NCBI GenBank assembly: GCA_964468475.1
Contig: CAYXUL010000004.1
Coordinates: 22,643-86,642 of the forward strand
DNA from: JBECKX01 sp964468475
GTDB lineage: Bacteria > Zixibacteria > MSB-5A5 > CAIYYT01
Direction of reading: 5' to 3'
DNA length: 64,000 bases
The notes under the pieces were generated by a model. It worked only from the letters and a program-made list of their open reading frames with translations. It did no database searches and was not told the origin of the DNA. Shown one piece after another: positions 8,078 through 16,325 of the stretch; within the stretch, counting starts at the first letter, position 1; each line of letters starts with the position of its first letter. The position numbers were made by a program, and so were the translations under genes.

Positions 8078-9184
8078 ATGGGTAAGCCGGCAGCAAGAGT
8101 AGGGGACATGACCAGCCACGGTGGCGTTATCGCCGTAGGATGTCCTACGGTGCTTATTGGGGGAATGCCAGCCGCCAGGGTCGGCGATATGCACACCTGC
8201 CCAATGGTTTCTCCCGGCCCGGTACCACACGTCGGCGGCCCCGTTTCGCTGGGATCGACCGGAGTTCTTATCGCCAATATGCCCGCCGCGAGAATGGGGG
8301 ACATGTGTGTCTGCACAGGACCGCCCGACTCAATAGCTGCGGGGTGCCCAACTGTGTTGATCGGCGAAACCGGCGCCGGAGGAGGCGCTGGTGGCGGCAG
8401 CGGCAGTGCAAAGTCAGTGGCCGCCGGGGAGGCCTCGTCCGACGATTCCACCGCAGCTTCAGAATCCGGCGGCGGAGATAATGACAGCGATAGTGATGAG
8501 GGGCACTTCCTTCATACCGATTTTGTCGATAAGGCCGGATTTCCGATTACCGGCGTCAATTTCAAGCTGAAGCTCCCCGATGGCTCTGAGTCCTCCGGTC
8601 CGATGACCGGCACAGTTAAACAGGACGTCGAAAAAACTGGCAACTACGATATCGAACTTCACGGCGTAATCAACGCGCAGTGGTCAAAAGAACGCGCTAA
8701 AGTGGGCGATAGCGTGACGATGTCGGCTGAGGCAGTGGGCATAGATGACGGAACGGAAGCTACTCTCGAACTCAGCGTGTATGACCCGAATTACGCCACG
8801 CGTACGATAAAATCGTTCAAAGTCTCGATTAGCGGCGGCAAAGTCCAGCATGATTGGAAAGTAGAGTTAGATCAGGCTTACTTGCAGATTCAGGATGAGA
8901 AATCGGAGTCAGCTAACTATTCATCACCTCTCTTCTTCTTCAAGGTGAAGGCTGGAGAATCCGAAACACGTTCCGGTTTTCTTACCATCCTCGACGACTT
9001 CGAATTCAATCTAAAGGATAAAGACGGCAATCCGCTGGGGGACAAGAAGTACCGTCTCTACGCTTGCACCGGCGAAATCAGGGAGGGCACCCTTGACGGC
9101 AACGGACACGCCAAGGAAACCGATGTCCCCGCCGGGCGCGTGCAGGTGTTCGTCGACATCAAAGATGAAAAATTCAACAACTGA
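8078..9184 (+). CDS. PAAR-domain spike-tip protein with Ig-like extensions
   Basis: A 368-residue protein. Residues 1-95 contain three PAAR-type repeats (PAARVGD at 4-10 and 31-37, PAARMGD at 69-75) and the His/Cys residues expected at the metal-binding apex (His14, His39, Cys41, His51, Cys77, Cys79). PAAR proteins cap the VgrG-type spike of type VI secretion and related injection machines. A Gly/Ser/Asp-rich linker (about 98-142) leads to beta-rich domains of Ig or transthyretin type (about 145-365; for example AGFPITGVNFKLKLPDG and DKDGNPLGDKKYRLY). These resemble extensions that carry cargo. No signal peptide is present, as expected for a cytoplasmically loaded tip. The next gene starts 18 bp later. 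Confidence 0.9.
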   Translation: MGKPAARVGDMTSHGGVIAVGCPTVLIGGMPAARVGDMHTCPMVSPGPVPHVGGPVSLGSTGVLIANMPAARMGDMCVCTGPPDSIAAGCPTVLIGETGAGGGAGGGSGSAKSVAAGEASSDDSTAASESGGGDNDSDSDEGHFLHTDFVDKAGFPITGVNFKLKLPDGSESSGPMTGTVKQDVEKTGNYDIELHGVINAQWSKERAKVGDSVTMSAEAVGIDDGTEATLELSVYDPNYATRTIKSFKVSISGGKVQHDWKVELDQAYLQIQDEKSESANYSSPLFFFKVKAGESETRSGFLTILDDFEFNLKDKDGNPLGDKKYRLYACTGEIREGTLDGNGHAKETDVPAGRVQVFVDIKDEKFNN

Positions 9185-9202
9185 TGAAAGGCAAGCGCGC
9201 AA

Positions 9203-12200
9203 GTGACTAACGGTGGCACCTCAGGAAATGGTTCGCAGGATATTCAAGCGACATTCAGCAGCCTGCTGAATCGTGTCGGCGCCACTACGGGCTGCCTTGC
9301 CAATATTTGGCACCGATTGATCAATATCGGCTTCATTGAGATGGAGGATGTACTCTTTCATCTCAACAGTTGCGTGATGATGCCTGCCCGGCCGGAAGGC
9401 AAGTCATCTACCCAGGGAGACGAAGACGACGATACTGACCCCGGCGATACCGAGCGTGGCGAAGCCCAGGCAGCGGTAAGTGGACTCAGTGCGATTGCGC
9501 TGGCCTTCAAGCAATTCGAATTCGATGCCGGCACGACTCTGCTGATCGCGGGCCACACCGATACTTCCGGCGGCGCGAAGATGAACTTCGAGCTTTCAGA
9601 GTTGCGAGCGCTCAATGTGCTGTTGCTCATGGAGGGCAATCGTCGCGACTGGGCATTGGGTGCGGCAGAACGACATCGCATCGAAGATTACCAGCAGATA
9701 ATGAAATGGATCAAGCACAACACCCGCTGGGGCTGGGATTGTGATCCTGATAAAGTTGATAATATCTGGGGCGATAAGACCAGCGGTGCGACGCAAAGAT
9801 TTATCGATGCCTACAATGACTGGGTTGATAGCGGCGATGCGCCCGATGTCGCCGCCAAGATCGCGCCCGATATGCACAGCCGCATCAGAAACGACGGTCA
9901 GCATAAGTGGCCGATGGAAATGTGGCAGGCTGTGTTTGATGTCTATAATGACGAGCTGGCTGCTATCCTGAGAGTGGATCGAGACGGACTCAATGGCCAA
10001 TATCGCACCAAGCTGCACTGGGCCAACGACGAGAAGAAATACGTTTCGTGCGGTGAGTCATTTCCCATCGACGATGCCGAGCGCGACAATTATCGATCGC
10101 AGCAAAATCGTCGCGTGGAGTTGCTGTTCTTTGACGAGGGCGACGCTCCCCCCGTAATCAATTGCCCGGGACACCGCGACACGGTTCACACTGCCGAAGA
10201 GTGCCCGATCTGGCATCATCTTCACTATATCCCGGTCTATATCGATCCGAACGACCTGAACGCAGTCGGTTACCACTTGAAATTCGTCTACTTTGATCGA
10301 GTATATCAGGCGCTTAAACCGGTACCGGAAGGGCTGCAGATAAAAGTATTTGAGAATGGCACTGATGAAATCAACGCGCGTCTCAGTTACTCGAATGGTG
10401 TGTATCTGGTAAAGGTTCAGCAAGATGATTCGCGTACCGATCTACAGTTCACCTTTGAAACCGCCAACAAGTGGATCTACTCGGCTGACTCGTCGACTGA
10501 TCCGGTCATAGTCGAAAAGACTCCTGCAGAAATCGCGGCAATGCCGTTCATCGAGCGCATCAAGTACTATGATCTGCCCACAGGCTGGTCGTCCCGCAAT
10601 TACTGGACTCGTTACGACGGCAACATGAACACCGGCGGCATCTTCCGCGAAGTGATGGAGAACACCAAACAGTACAAACCTTTTGGTGGTAATGTCACCA
10701 GTTCCAACGCCCCGATGATCTTTTCTCTTGATGACATCGTGCTGTGCGCCAATAATCGTTCGCAGGTGATTCGCGATCAGAATTCAGCCGGGGCTTCCTT
10801 TCCGGCCGCAAATCCGCTGAACAATAACTCTCGCTACACGCTCTTCCATCTCGACTATTCCACCAACGAGAGTTACGGCAGCGAGAACAAGAACCTGCGC
10901 AAGCTGAAGATCCACAACCCCGATCCGAATCTGCCGCAAACCACAAACACGCAATTTACCCGTAACCATATCACGGATGTGCCCGGCAATGCGCGGTTGG
11001 TCTATTTCTGTAACGGCTTTTACGATGTCTTCGACAAGCGTACCACCACCGGCGACACCGGGTTCAATTTTGCCTCCGGTCATGTCGCCGGAGCCAGAAT
11101 GGCGCTGCTAAATGACTCCGATATTCACGTCACCGAGCACTTGATTGGCTCTAACGCCGCCAACGTCACCGCCGGGTTCTGCTTCAACAATGTTGGCGGT
11201 AACTACGATCTGCACTACCTGCACAACTGCGGTGATCTTGATGGCAAGCCATTGGAATACCTCCTCATTCACTGGTCGGGGCGCATACAGGCGGACACCA
11301 CCGCAGGCACGACCGTGACCGCCAACGATGTGACCAACCATCGCAACCCCGGTTTTGCCAACGCCAACGAACGGATGAATCGAAAGAACTATCTCTTTGT
11401 CAAGGATTCCGGCGGCAATGACATTATTATTCGACCCCACTGGTTCATGGAATACAAGAATAATACCAATGGCGGTCAGCATAAGGCGTTGATCACGGTG
11501 GTAGATAGCGGCAGCTGGATGTTACCCGCAACGGCGCACTTCCGCAAAGCGGCCTATCAGACCGAGCCTAACCGTTTTGGGGCTCACGATCCGGATAATA
11601 CTCGACAAGATACCAACGGCCAGACCAATGAGCCGCTGGCCAACTGCCACGAGATGGGCCACGCACTGGGTAACGGTGACGAGTATCTTTACAGCGCCAG
11701 CGACTCGGCCGGTGCTAGTTGGGGCGGCGTCCCGGCCTATGCCCAGCCCAACACTCCAGAGGGTGGGCCATACTCCGGAGATACTCTCGCCCTCATGAAC
11801 AGGAACCGCGCCTGGCGTATGCGGCACTTGTGGAAGTTTGTTTGCTGGCTGCATGATCGCTCCGCCGCGGGCAGCACACTCCATCCCTTTTTCCATGGAA
11901 CACGATTTAAAATTACCCTACCCACCACCAGCGGCTCGCCGCACAACTACAGGCTACCCGAAGCCAGCCGCAACATCTTCCTGCCAACTCGCAAGGGAAC
12001 CAATATTGACACCGGCGACGATTCGAAGGTTGACCTGATGCTCTTCCGCCTCGGAGATGAGGAGTATGCTCGTCTGATCAAGTCAGGCATCACCTTCAAC
12101 GGCATCCTCGCCGTGCGCACCAAATTTGCTGTCAAGTTCATCAATGGTTCAGGGGCGGCAAACCAGTGGACGACGGCGCGCAAGCGTTCCTGGGTACAGG

Positions 12201-12568
12201 CTCTGAATAACGACTACAAGAACATGTGTAACGGCAACGGCGGTAAATTCCGCCTTGAAGCCAGCGGGGCCAACGATTTCAAGAATGTCTTCGCCTGGTT
12301 TGCACCACATTTCAAGGAATACACGGGAGGCGCGCCGGGTGATTCGCATATAAATGTCGAAGTCACTTACGATACCGGTGGCGACTTCTCTTCCTCCGGC
12401 AACGAGCTGGATGTCAAACGTGACGTAAATAATGCGCGCATCATCCGCTATTGCTGGGGTCTCGACAGCGGCACCGGAAACCTCACCAAGGACAACTTCA
12501 CAGCAATCGAAGGTTGGATGGCAAGGGCCGACGTTGCCAACGGCACCTTTGATATGAAGAATCTATGA
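9203..12568 (+). CDS. Large peptidoglycan-binding metzincin-like metalloprotease, candidate injected effector
   Basis: A 1121-residue protein with a GTG start and no signal peptide. An OmpA-C-like peptidoglycan-binding domain begins near residue 90 (LLIAGHTDTSGG at 113-124) and closes with QQNRRVELLFFD near 300. A PG_binding_1-like motif (KVDNIWGDKTSGATQRF, from about 182) is inserted inside it. The middle is unrecognised. Residues 816-826 read HEMGHALGNGD, an HEXXHXXGXXD zinc site of metzincin type with Asp as third ligand; Glu817 would be the base. Lying between a PAAR tip and a DUF1795 gene, it is best read as an injected effector that binds cell wall and cleaves protein. Domains are seen in the sequence; the effector role is inferred. 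Confidence 0.75.
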   Translation: MTNGGTSGNGSQDIQATFSSLLNRVGATTGCLANIWHRLINIGFIEMEDVLFHLNSCVMMPARPEGKSSTQGDEDDDTDPGDTERGEAQAAVSGLSAIALAFKQFEFDAGTTLLIAGHTDTSGGAKMNFELSELRALNVLLLMEGNRRDWALGAAERHRIEDYQQIMKWIKHNTRWGWDCDPDKVDNIWGDKTSGATQRFIDAYNDWVDSGDAPDVAAKIAPDMHSRIRNDGQHKWPMEMWQAVFDVYNDELAAILRVDRDGLNGQYRTKLHWANDEKKYVSCGESFPIDDAERDNYRSQQNRRVELLFFDEGDAPPVINCPGHRDTVHTAEECPIWHHLHYIPVYIDPNDLNAVGYHLKFVYFDRVYQALKPVPEGLQIKVFENGTDEINARLSYSNGVYLVKVQQDDSRTDLQFTFETANKWIYSADSSTDPVIVEKTPAEIAAMPFIERIKYYDLPTGWSSRNYWTRYDGNMNTGGIFREVMENTKQYKPFGGNVTSSNAPMIFSLDDIVLCANNRSQVIRDQNSAGASFPAANPLNNNSRYTLFHLDYSTNESYGSENKNLRKLKIHNPDPNLPQTTNTQFTRNHITDVPGNARLVYFCNGFYDVFDKRTTTGDTGFNFASGHVAGARMALLNDSDIHVTEHLIGSNAANVTAGFCFNNVGGNYDLHYLHNCGDLDGKPLEYLLIHWSGRIQADTTAGTTVTANDVTNHRNPGFANANERMNRKNYLFVKDSGGNDIIIRPHWFMEYKNNTNGGQHKALITVVDSGSWMLPATAHFRKAAYQTEPNRFGAHDPDNTRQDTNGQTNEPLANCHEMGHALGNGDEYLYSASDSAGASWGGVPAYAQPNTPEGGPYSGDTLALMNRNRAWRMRHLWKFVCWLHDRSAAGSTLHPFFHGTRFKITLPTTSGSPHNYRLPEASRNIFLPTRKGTNIDTGDDSKVDLMLFRLGDEEYARLIKSGITFNGILAVRTKFAVKFINGSGAANQWTTARKRSWVQALNNDYKNMCNGNGGKFRLEASGANDFKNVFAWFAPHFKEYTGGAPGDSHINVEVTYDTGGDFSSSGNELDVKRDVNNARIIRYCWGLDSGTGNLTKDNFTAIEGWMARADVANGTFDMKNL

Positions 12569-12584
12569 TAGAAGGAACTCTACG

Positions 12585-13688
12585 ATGACCGAACTATACA
12601 GTCGCTTCTTTGCCAACCCTTTGCGCAACGGGATGATTGATATAGTCTCAGACGCAGTCGGCAAACTCGCCTGGTCTCGCAAAATCGGCGATATTGAGTC
12701 TGATTCGGCGAATGTGCGACTGTTGCTGTCGGGCGAAGACTATGTCATAGCCGATAACCTCTCAGAGTTGGTGTGTGTGAAGCGAAACGGGGACATTGCC
12801 TGGCGGCGACCGTGTTGGTACTCGAGTCAAACCGCATTGCAGGATGGGGTGCTTTATTTCACCGATCCGGAGCGTAACGACTTCATGCAGGCAGTTGATG
12901 CGAACAACTCGGTCACGCGCTCAGGGGAGAGGTTCTGGGGTATGGTCGACAACGCCTACCTGACACTGTTCGAACCGGGTGCCGATGAGACATTCTGCCA
13001 GGTTCAATTGGTGCACGACCCGCACAACGAACCACCGCTGATGATGTGCTATCGCGAGGATCGCTCCAGCCCGGGAATGCGCTGGTCAGTGGATCTCGAA
13101 TGCGAGGGCAGCCCGATAATTCCGTTGCTCAACCGCGCTCAGAAGCGACTGGTTACTTCGACGCGAACGGAGATCGTTGTACTTGACACTGAATCTGTTA
13201 TTCCGGAGCCCGCTCCGGCAGCGCGATTTCCGTTTCCACTTCACGAAGCGACCCATTGGGTGAGTTCAGCCGATGATGGTCGCCTTTTCTGGTGTGGTAC
13301 CGGTGAGCAGGGCGCAACGCTGGGAATTACTGATTTTGCCGGCGAAATGCAGTGGCGATATGAGAAGGGACTTGCCGGACGCGCGATTGCACCTCCGGTA
13401 GTCGGCAAGGAGTTGATCTGGCTTGTGACCGATCAAGCGGCCTATGCTTTTAAGGACGGAAAGCTGGCCTGGAAATATGATGCGGGTAAGACGACATTGA
13501 CCTTCGCTACGGCCGTGGTCAACGACACCCTGTTGCTGTGCGGCATTGACCGGCTCATCCGGCTGGACTCCGATGGGCTAACGGAATTTGACCTCAAGTT
13601 CGAGGAGCCGCTGTCGGCGCCACCCGTTGTTGATGCTTCCGGACAGATATATATCGCCAGCCGGGGAATAATATATGCCTTTGTGTAA
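12585..13688 (+). CDS. Beta-propeller (PQQ-like repeat) protein
   Basis: A 367-residue protein with repeated short units of PQQ/WD-like type (DIAWRRPCWY, GEMQWRYEKGLAGRAIAPPVV, GKLAWKYDAGKTTLTFATAVV, GLTEFDLKFEEPLSAPPVV). These suggest a six- to eight-bladed propeller. It has no signal peptide, so it should be cytoplasmic, unlike most PQQ-type propellers. It starts 16 bp after the metalloprotease gene and overlaps the following lipoprotein gene by 14 bp, so it belongs to the same transcript. It may be a scaffold or loading factor for the effector; this is speculative. Confidence 0.75.
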   Translation: MTELYSRFFANPLRNGMIDIVSDAVGKLAWSRKIGDIESDSANVRLLLSGEDYVIADNLSELVCVKRNGDIAWRRPCWYSSQTALQDGVLYFTDPERNDFMQAVDANNSVTRSGERFWGMVDNAYLTLFEPGADETFCQVQLVHDPHNEPPLMMCYREDRSSPGMRWSVDLECEGSPIIPLLNRAQKRLVTSTRTEIVVLDTESVIPEPAPAARFPFPLHEATHWVSSADDGRLFWCGTGEQGATLGITDFAGEMQWRYEKGLAGRAIAPPVVGKELIWLVTDQAAYAFKDGKLAWKYDAGKTTLTFATAVVNDTLLLCGIDRLIRLDSDGLTEFDLKFEEPLSAPPVVDASGQIYIASRGIIYAFV

Positions 13689-14532
13689 GCGACCGGGTTG
13701 CGTTATCATGATGCTGGCAGGAATGACAATGATGCTTACTGCTGCCTGCAGGCAAGAGGTGGTACCCAAAGTGGAAGCGTTTAGATTTAGTTTTGGACTA
13801 AAATATAGCGTGGTCAGGGATGGGGACTACTGCGCAATTGAGCAGCGCGATATCTGGACCGACTCGCAGATCGCGCCGCCGGCCGACTTCGACGAAGCGC
13901 CGTATATCATGCTGATCAGCAAAAAGGAATGCGCGGCAATCCTGAGTCAGGTAGATGAGATTGACTGGACGAAGTATACGGACTTGAGTGATGCTGATTT
14001 TGAGACAACGCCACCCGGAATGCAGCATCGCGAGCGACTCTATGTCAAGATTGGCGACGATGTCAAAGTTGACTGGATCAAGGACTTTCAAAAGCTTCAA
14101 CCAAGCCTGCGCGAACCACTTGAAGCGACTCAGCAACTCATCGGCAACATAGCGGTCGAGCGTGAAGGTAAGCTAATACCGCCCGATAGCCTGCAGCTGT
14201 CGTTGAGTGTGACGGAGCATGGAACGACGAACAGGTGGAGCGTGACTCGCGAAGGCGGTAAAGATGAACTTTCCGCCAATGGCAAGACAGCGGAATTGTC
14301 ACCCGACAGCTTCAATGATCTCTGGAGTCAAATTCTCGATTTGCGTTTATTCGGTGCTGAGTATGCTCCCCTCGATTCAACGCAAGAAAAAAATCGAATA
14401 GATGAGCTCGCGGTGAATATCAATGGCAAGGAACTGGTCAATTTCAGCTTCAACACACCCTATGAAAACCAATCACGGGTCGAGGAACTACACAACCTGT
14501 TATCGTTGGCCGCAAAGAATGTGAAGAAATAG
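13675..14532 (+). CDS. Lipoprotein, candidate immunity protein
   Basis: A 285-residue protein with a lipoprotein signal ending in the lipobox LTAAC (Cys at about residue 25). The mature region shows no family I recognise. It has two similar-looking beta-rich parts, and the second half contains LSLSVTEHGTTNRWSVTREGG. The ATG at 13675 lies inside the end of the propeller gene; an in-frame ATG at 13708 would give a shorter but still plausible signal. A periplasm-facing lipoprotein beside a periplasm-acting toxin is the usual place for an immunity protein. That role is inferred from position only. Confidence 0.65.
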   Translation: MPLCKRPGCVIMMLAGMTMMLTAACRQEVVPKVEAFRFSFGLKYSVVRDGDYCAIEQRDIWTDSQIAPPADFDEAPYIMLISKKECAAILSQVDEIDWTKYTDLSDADFETTPPGMQHRERLYVKIGDDVKVDWIKDFQKLQPSLREPLEATQQLIGNIAVEREGKLIPPDSLQLSLSVTEHGTTNRWSVTREGGKDELSANGKTAELSPDSFNDLWSQILDLRLFGAEYAPLDSTQEKNRIDELAVNINGKELVNFSFNTPYENQSRVEELHNLLSLAAKNVKK

Positions 14533-14557
14533 CACTAATCAGGATGGAATAGAAGAT

Positions 14558-14983
14558 ATGACGAAAACCAACAACAGCTTCAAACTGCAGCTACCGGATG
14601 GCTGGGAGGATCGCTCGATCTACACTTTCATGGGCCCGGAAGCTTTCGGCATGCAGCATATGTTGAATCTTGTCATCGACGATCAAATCGGTGATCACAC
14701 ACTCGAATCCTTCGCGACGCAACGAGTACAGATGATGAAGGACGCGATGCCGGACGCGACAACCCTCAAGGAGGGCGAAAGATCACTCGCCAGCGGCATG
14801 CCTGTTTACGAGTGGGTGTACAAGACGCATCCCACTGACGACAAAGCTCGCTTCCACAAGACATACTTCATGATCGTCGGTGGCCGCGGATTCACTTTCA
14901 ACGCCGTCTTCAGCAAGTCATCGATGAAGACCATCGGCGTGGAAGTGGAAGAGATGGTAAATTCATTTTTGCCGATGAAGTGA
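14558..14983 (+). CDS. DUF1795 (DcrB/Eag-like) protein, candidate effector chaperone
   Basis: A 141-residue protein matching the DUF1795 layout: an initial FKLQLPDGWEDRSIYTF, a central helix (LESFATQRVQMMKDAMPDA), then GMPVYEWVYKT and a final strand (GRGFTFNAVF), with no signal peptide. In type VI secretion, cytoplasmic DUF1795 proteins (EagR, EagT) hold PAAR-linked effectors until loading. Finding one at the end of a PAAR cassette is strong context for that role. No membrane-spanning pre-PAAR segment is visible in the PAAR protein, so the client may instead be the large metalloprotease. Confidence 0.82.
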   Translation: MTKTNNSFKLQLPDGWEDRSIYTFMGPEAFGMQHMLNLVIDDQIGDHTLESFATQRVQMMKDAMPDATTLKEGERSLASGMPVYEWVYKTHPTDDKARFHKTYFMIVGGRGFTFNAVFSKSSMKTIGVEVEEMVNSFLPMK

Positions 14984-15095
14984 CAACTGCGTGGGTTCTT
15001 CTTCGAGAGCGCTTCTCAAGAGAACGATTCACGAGCAACAGGGGTCACCACACCGGTTAGGGTGAGCTATTACGTTTTCCGAGCCCGTCATATCC

Positions 15096-16325
15096 TCATT
15101 TCTTATGACACTGTATGCACAGGTCCATGTCGGGATCAAAGGCTAGATAGTACTCGTGTCCGGAGCCATGCATCTTGTGGCAACTGAGGCAGTTCATCGG
15201 CTTACCGTTTCTCGGGTCGATTACCTTCTCGCCCATCGGATGTGAATTCTTGTGCGCATCCTCGTGGCAGGAGTTGCACAGATCGGTCACGTTATCATTA
15301 GCTAGGTATCTGGCGTTGTTTGCGCCGTGCGGCGTATGGCAGATTGTGCAATCCTGTCCCGGGTGAGTGATATATTCCGATTTCTCCTTTGATGGCACAT
15401 CAGTGAAGTGGCACTTCATGCAGAGGTTCTTCTGGTCAGAACTCAACAGAGTCGAAGCGTTTGACGCGTGCGGATTGTGACAATTCAGGCACGAGCCGTC
15501 CGCCTTCAAATGAAATGAGTACTTGAGATGGCTGCTCTCTTTGATGTCATCGTGACAGCCGTAACAGATTTTGTCGACCTCACCGCTAATTGCGAACGAG
15601 CCACCGGCGGTAGCGCTCTTCGAATGACAGCTGCCACATTCCCCCGCTTCAAACGGCGGGTGCTGGTTGGCCATTAGCAATGCGCGATTCTTTGATGAGT
15701 GCGGGTCGTGACAGGCAGTGCAGTCAGCTGAGGAGAGATCATAGCCTTTATGAGTCTTCTTAAAGGATGCGTCGTTGTCGTGGCAGTCGAAGCAAACCGT
15801 CGGCACCGCTTTCTTGAGCAGTCCGGTATACTTTGAGCCGTGCGGGACATGACAGTCTGAACATTCCTTCGCCTCTACCGGTGGATGCACATTCGCGCGA
15901 GCCAGCCACTCTTTCACATTCTCGTGGCAAGATGCGCAGAGTGTTTCCGGTGATTGCTTGAGCACGTGGTTGAAATCAGAAGCGTGCGGATCGTGACACG
16001 AAAGGCACTCACCGTTTGCTACCGGCTGATGTACATTGGCAAGTTCAGTTTGATCCTTTATCTCATCGTGGCACTGAAAACAAGTTGCCTGAACGCTACT
16101 GTTGAGTAATGACGCGTGTCGCGATGCGTGCGGATTGTGACAGTTTGAGCATTCACCAGAGGCGAAAGCACCGTGCACGTGCTTCTTATTTTGCAGTTCC
16201 TGAATATCATCATGGCAGTTATAGCAGACAGCCGGCTGATCAACAGTGACGACTTGCGCGCTACCGATATTAGCGGCGGTCGCGATGAGCCAGAGCGATG
16301 CAATAATTAAAATAAAACGTGTCAT
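15096..16325 (-). CDS. 16-haem c-type cytochrome, exported
   Basis: A 409-residue protein with a signal peptide (about 1-22, ending GSAQ) and 16 CXXCH haem motifs. They are arranged mostly as pairs in which the second is followed by Pro-His and Ala/Ser (CSNCHNPHAS, CLSCHDPHAS), the doubled-CXXCH pattern. One haem per about 24 mature residues gives a tightly packed electron wire. It shares one base with the stop of the 26-haem gene upstream (TGATG), so the two are coupled. No lipobox is present. A periplasmic or extracellular location is possible, and the neighbouring outer-membrane barrel suggests it passes electrons across or beyond the outer membrane. Confidence 0.93.
   Translation of the reverse strand: MTRFILIIASLWLIATAANIGSAQVVTVDQPAVCYNCHDDIQELQNKKHVHGAFASGECSNCHNPHASRHASLLNSSVQATCFQCHDEIKDQTELANVHQPVANGECLSCHDPHASDFNHVLKQSPETLCASCHENVKEWLARANVHPPVEAKECSDCHVPHGSKYTGLLKKAVPTVCFDCHDNDASFKKTHKGYDLSSADCTACHDPHSSKNRALLMANQHPPFEAGECGSCHSKSATAGGSFAISGEVDKICYGCHDDIKESSHLKYSFHLKADGSCLNCHNPHASNASTLLSSDQKNLCMKCHFTDVPSKEKSEYITHPGQDCTICHTPHGANNARYLANDNVTDLCNSCHEDAHKNSHPMGEKVIDPRNGKPMNCLSCHKMHGSGHEYYLAFDPDMDLCIQCHKK

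Noticed and set aside
8078..14983. Complete type VI or extracellular contractile injection system
   Set aside because: No sheath, tube, baseplate, VgrG or ATPase gene is present. Only a tip/effector cassette can be supported.
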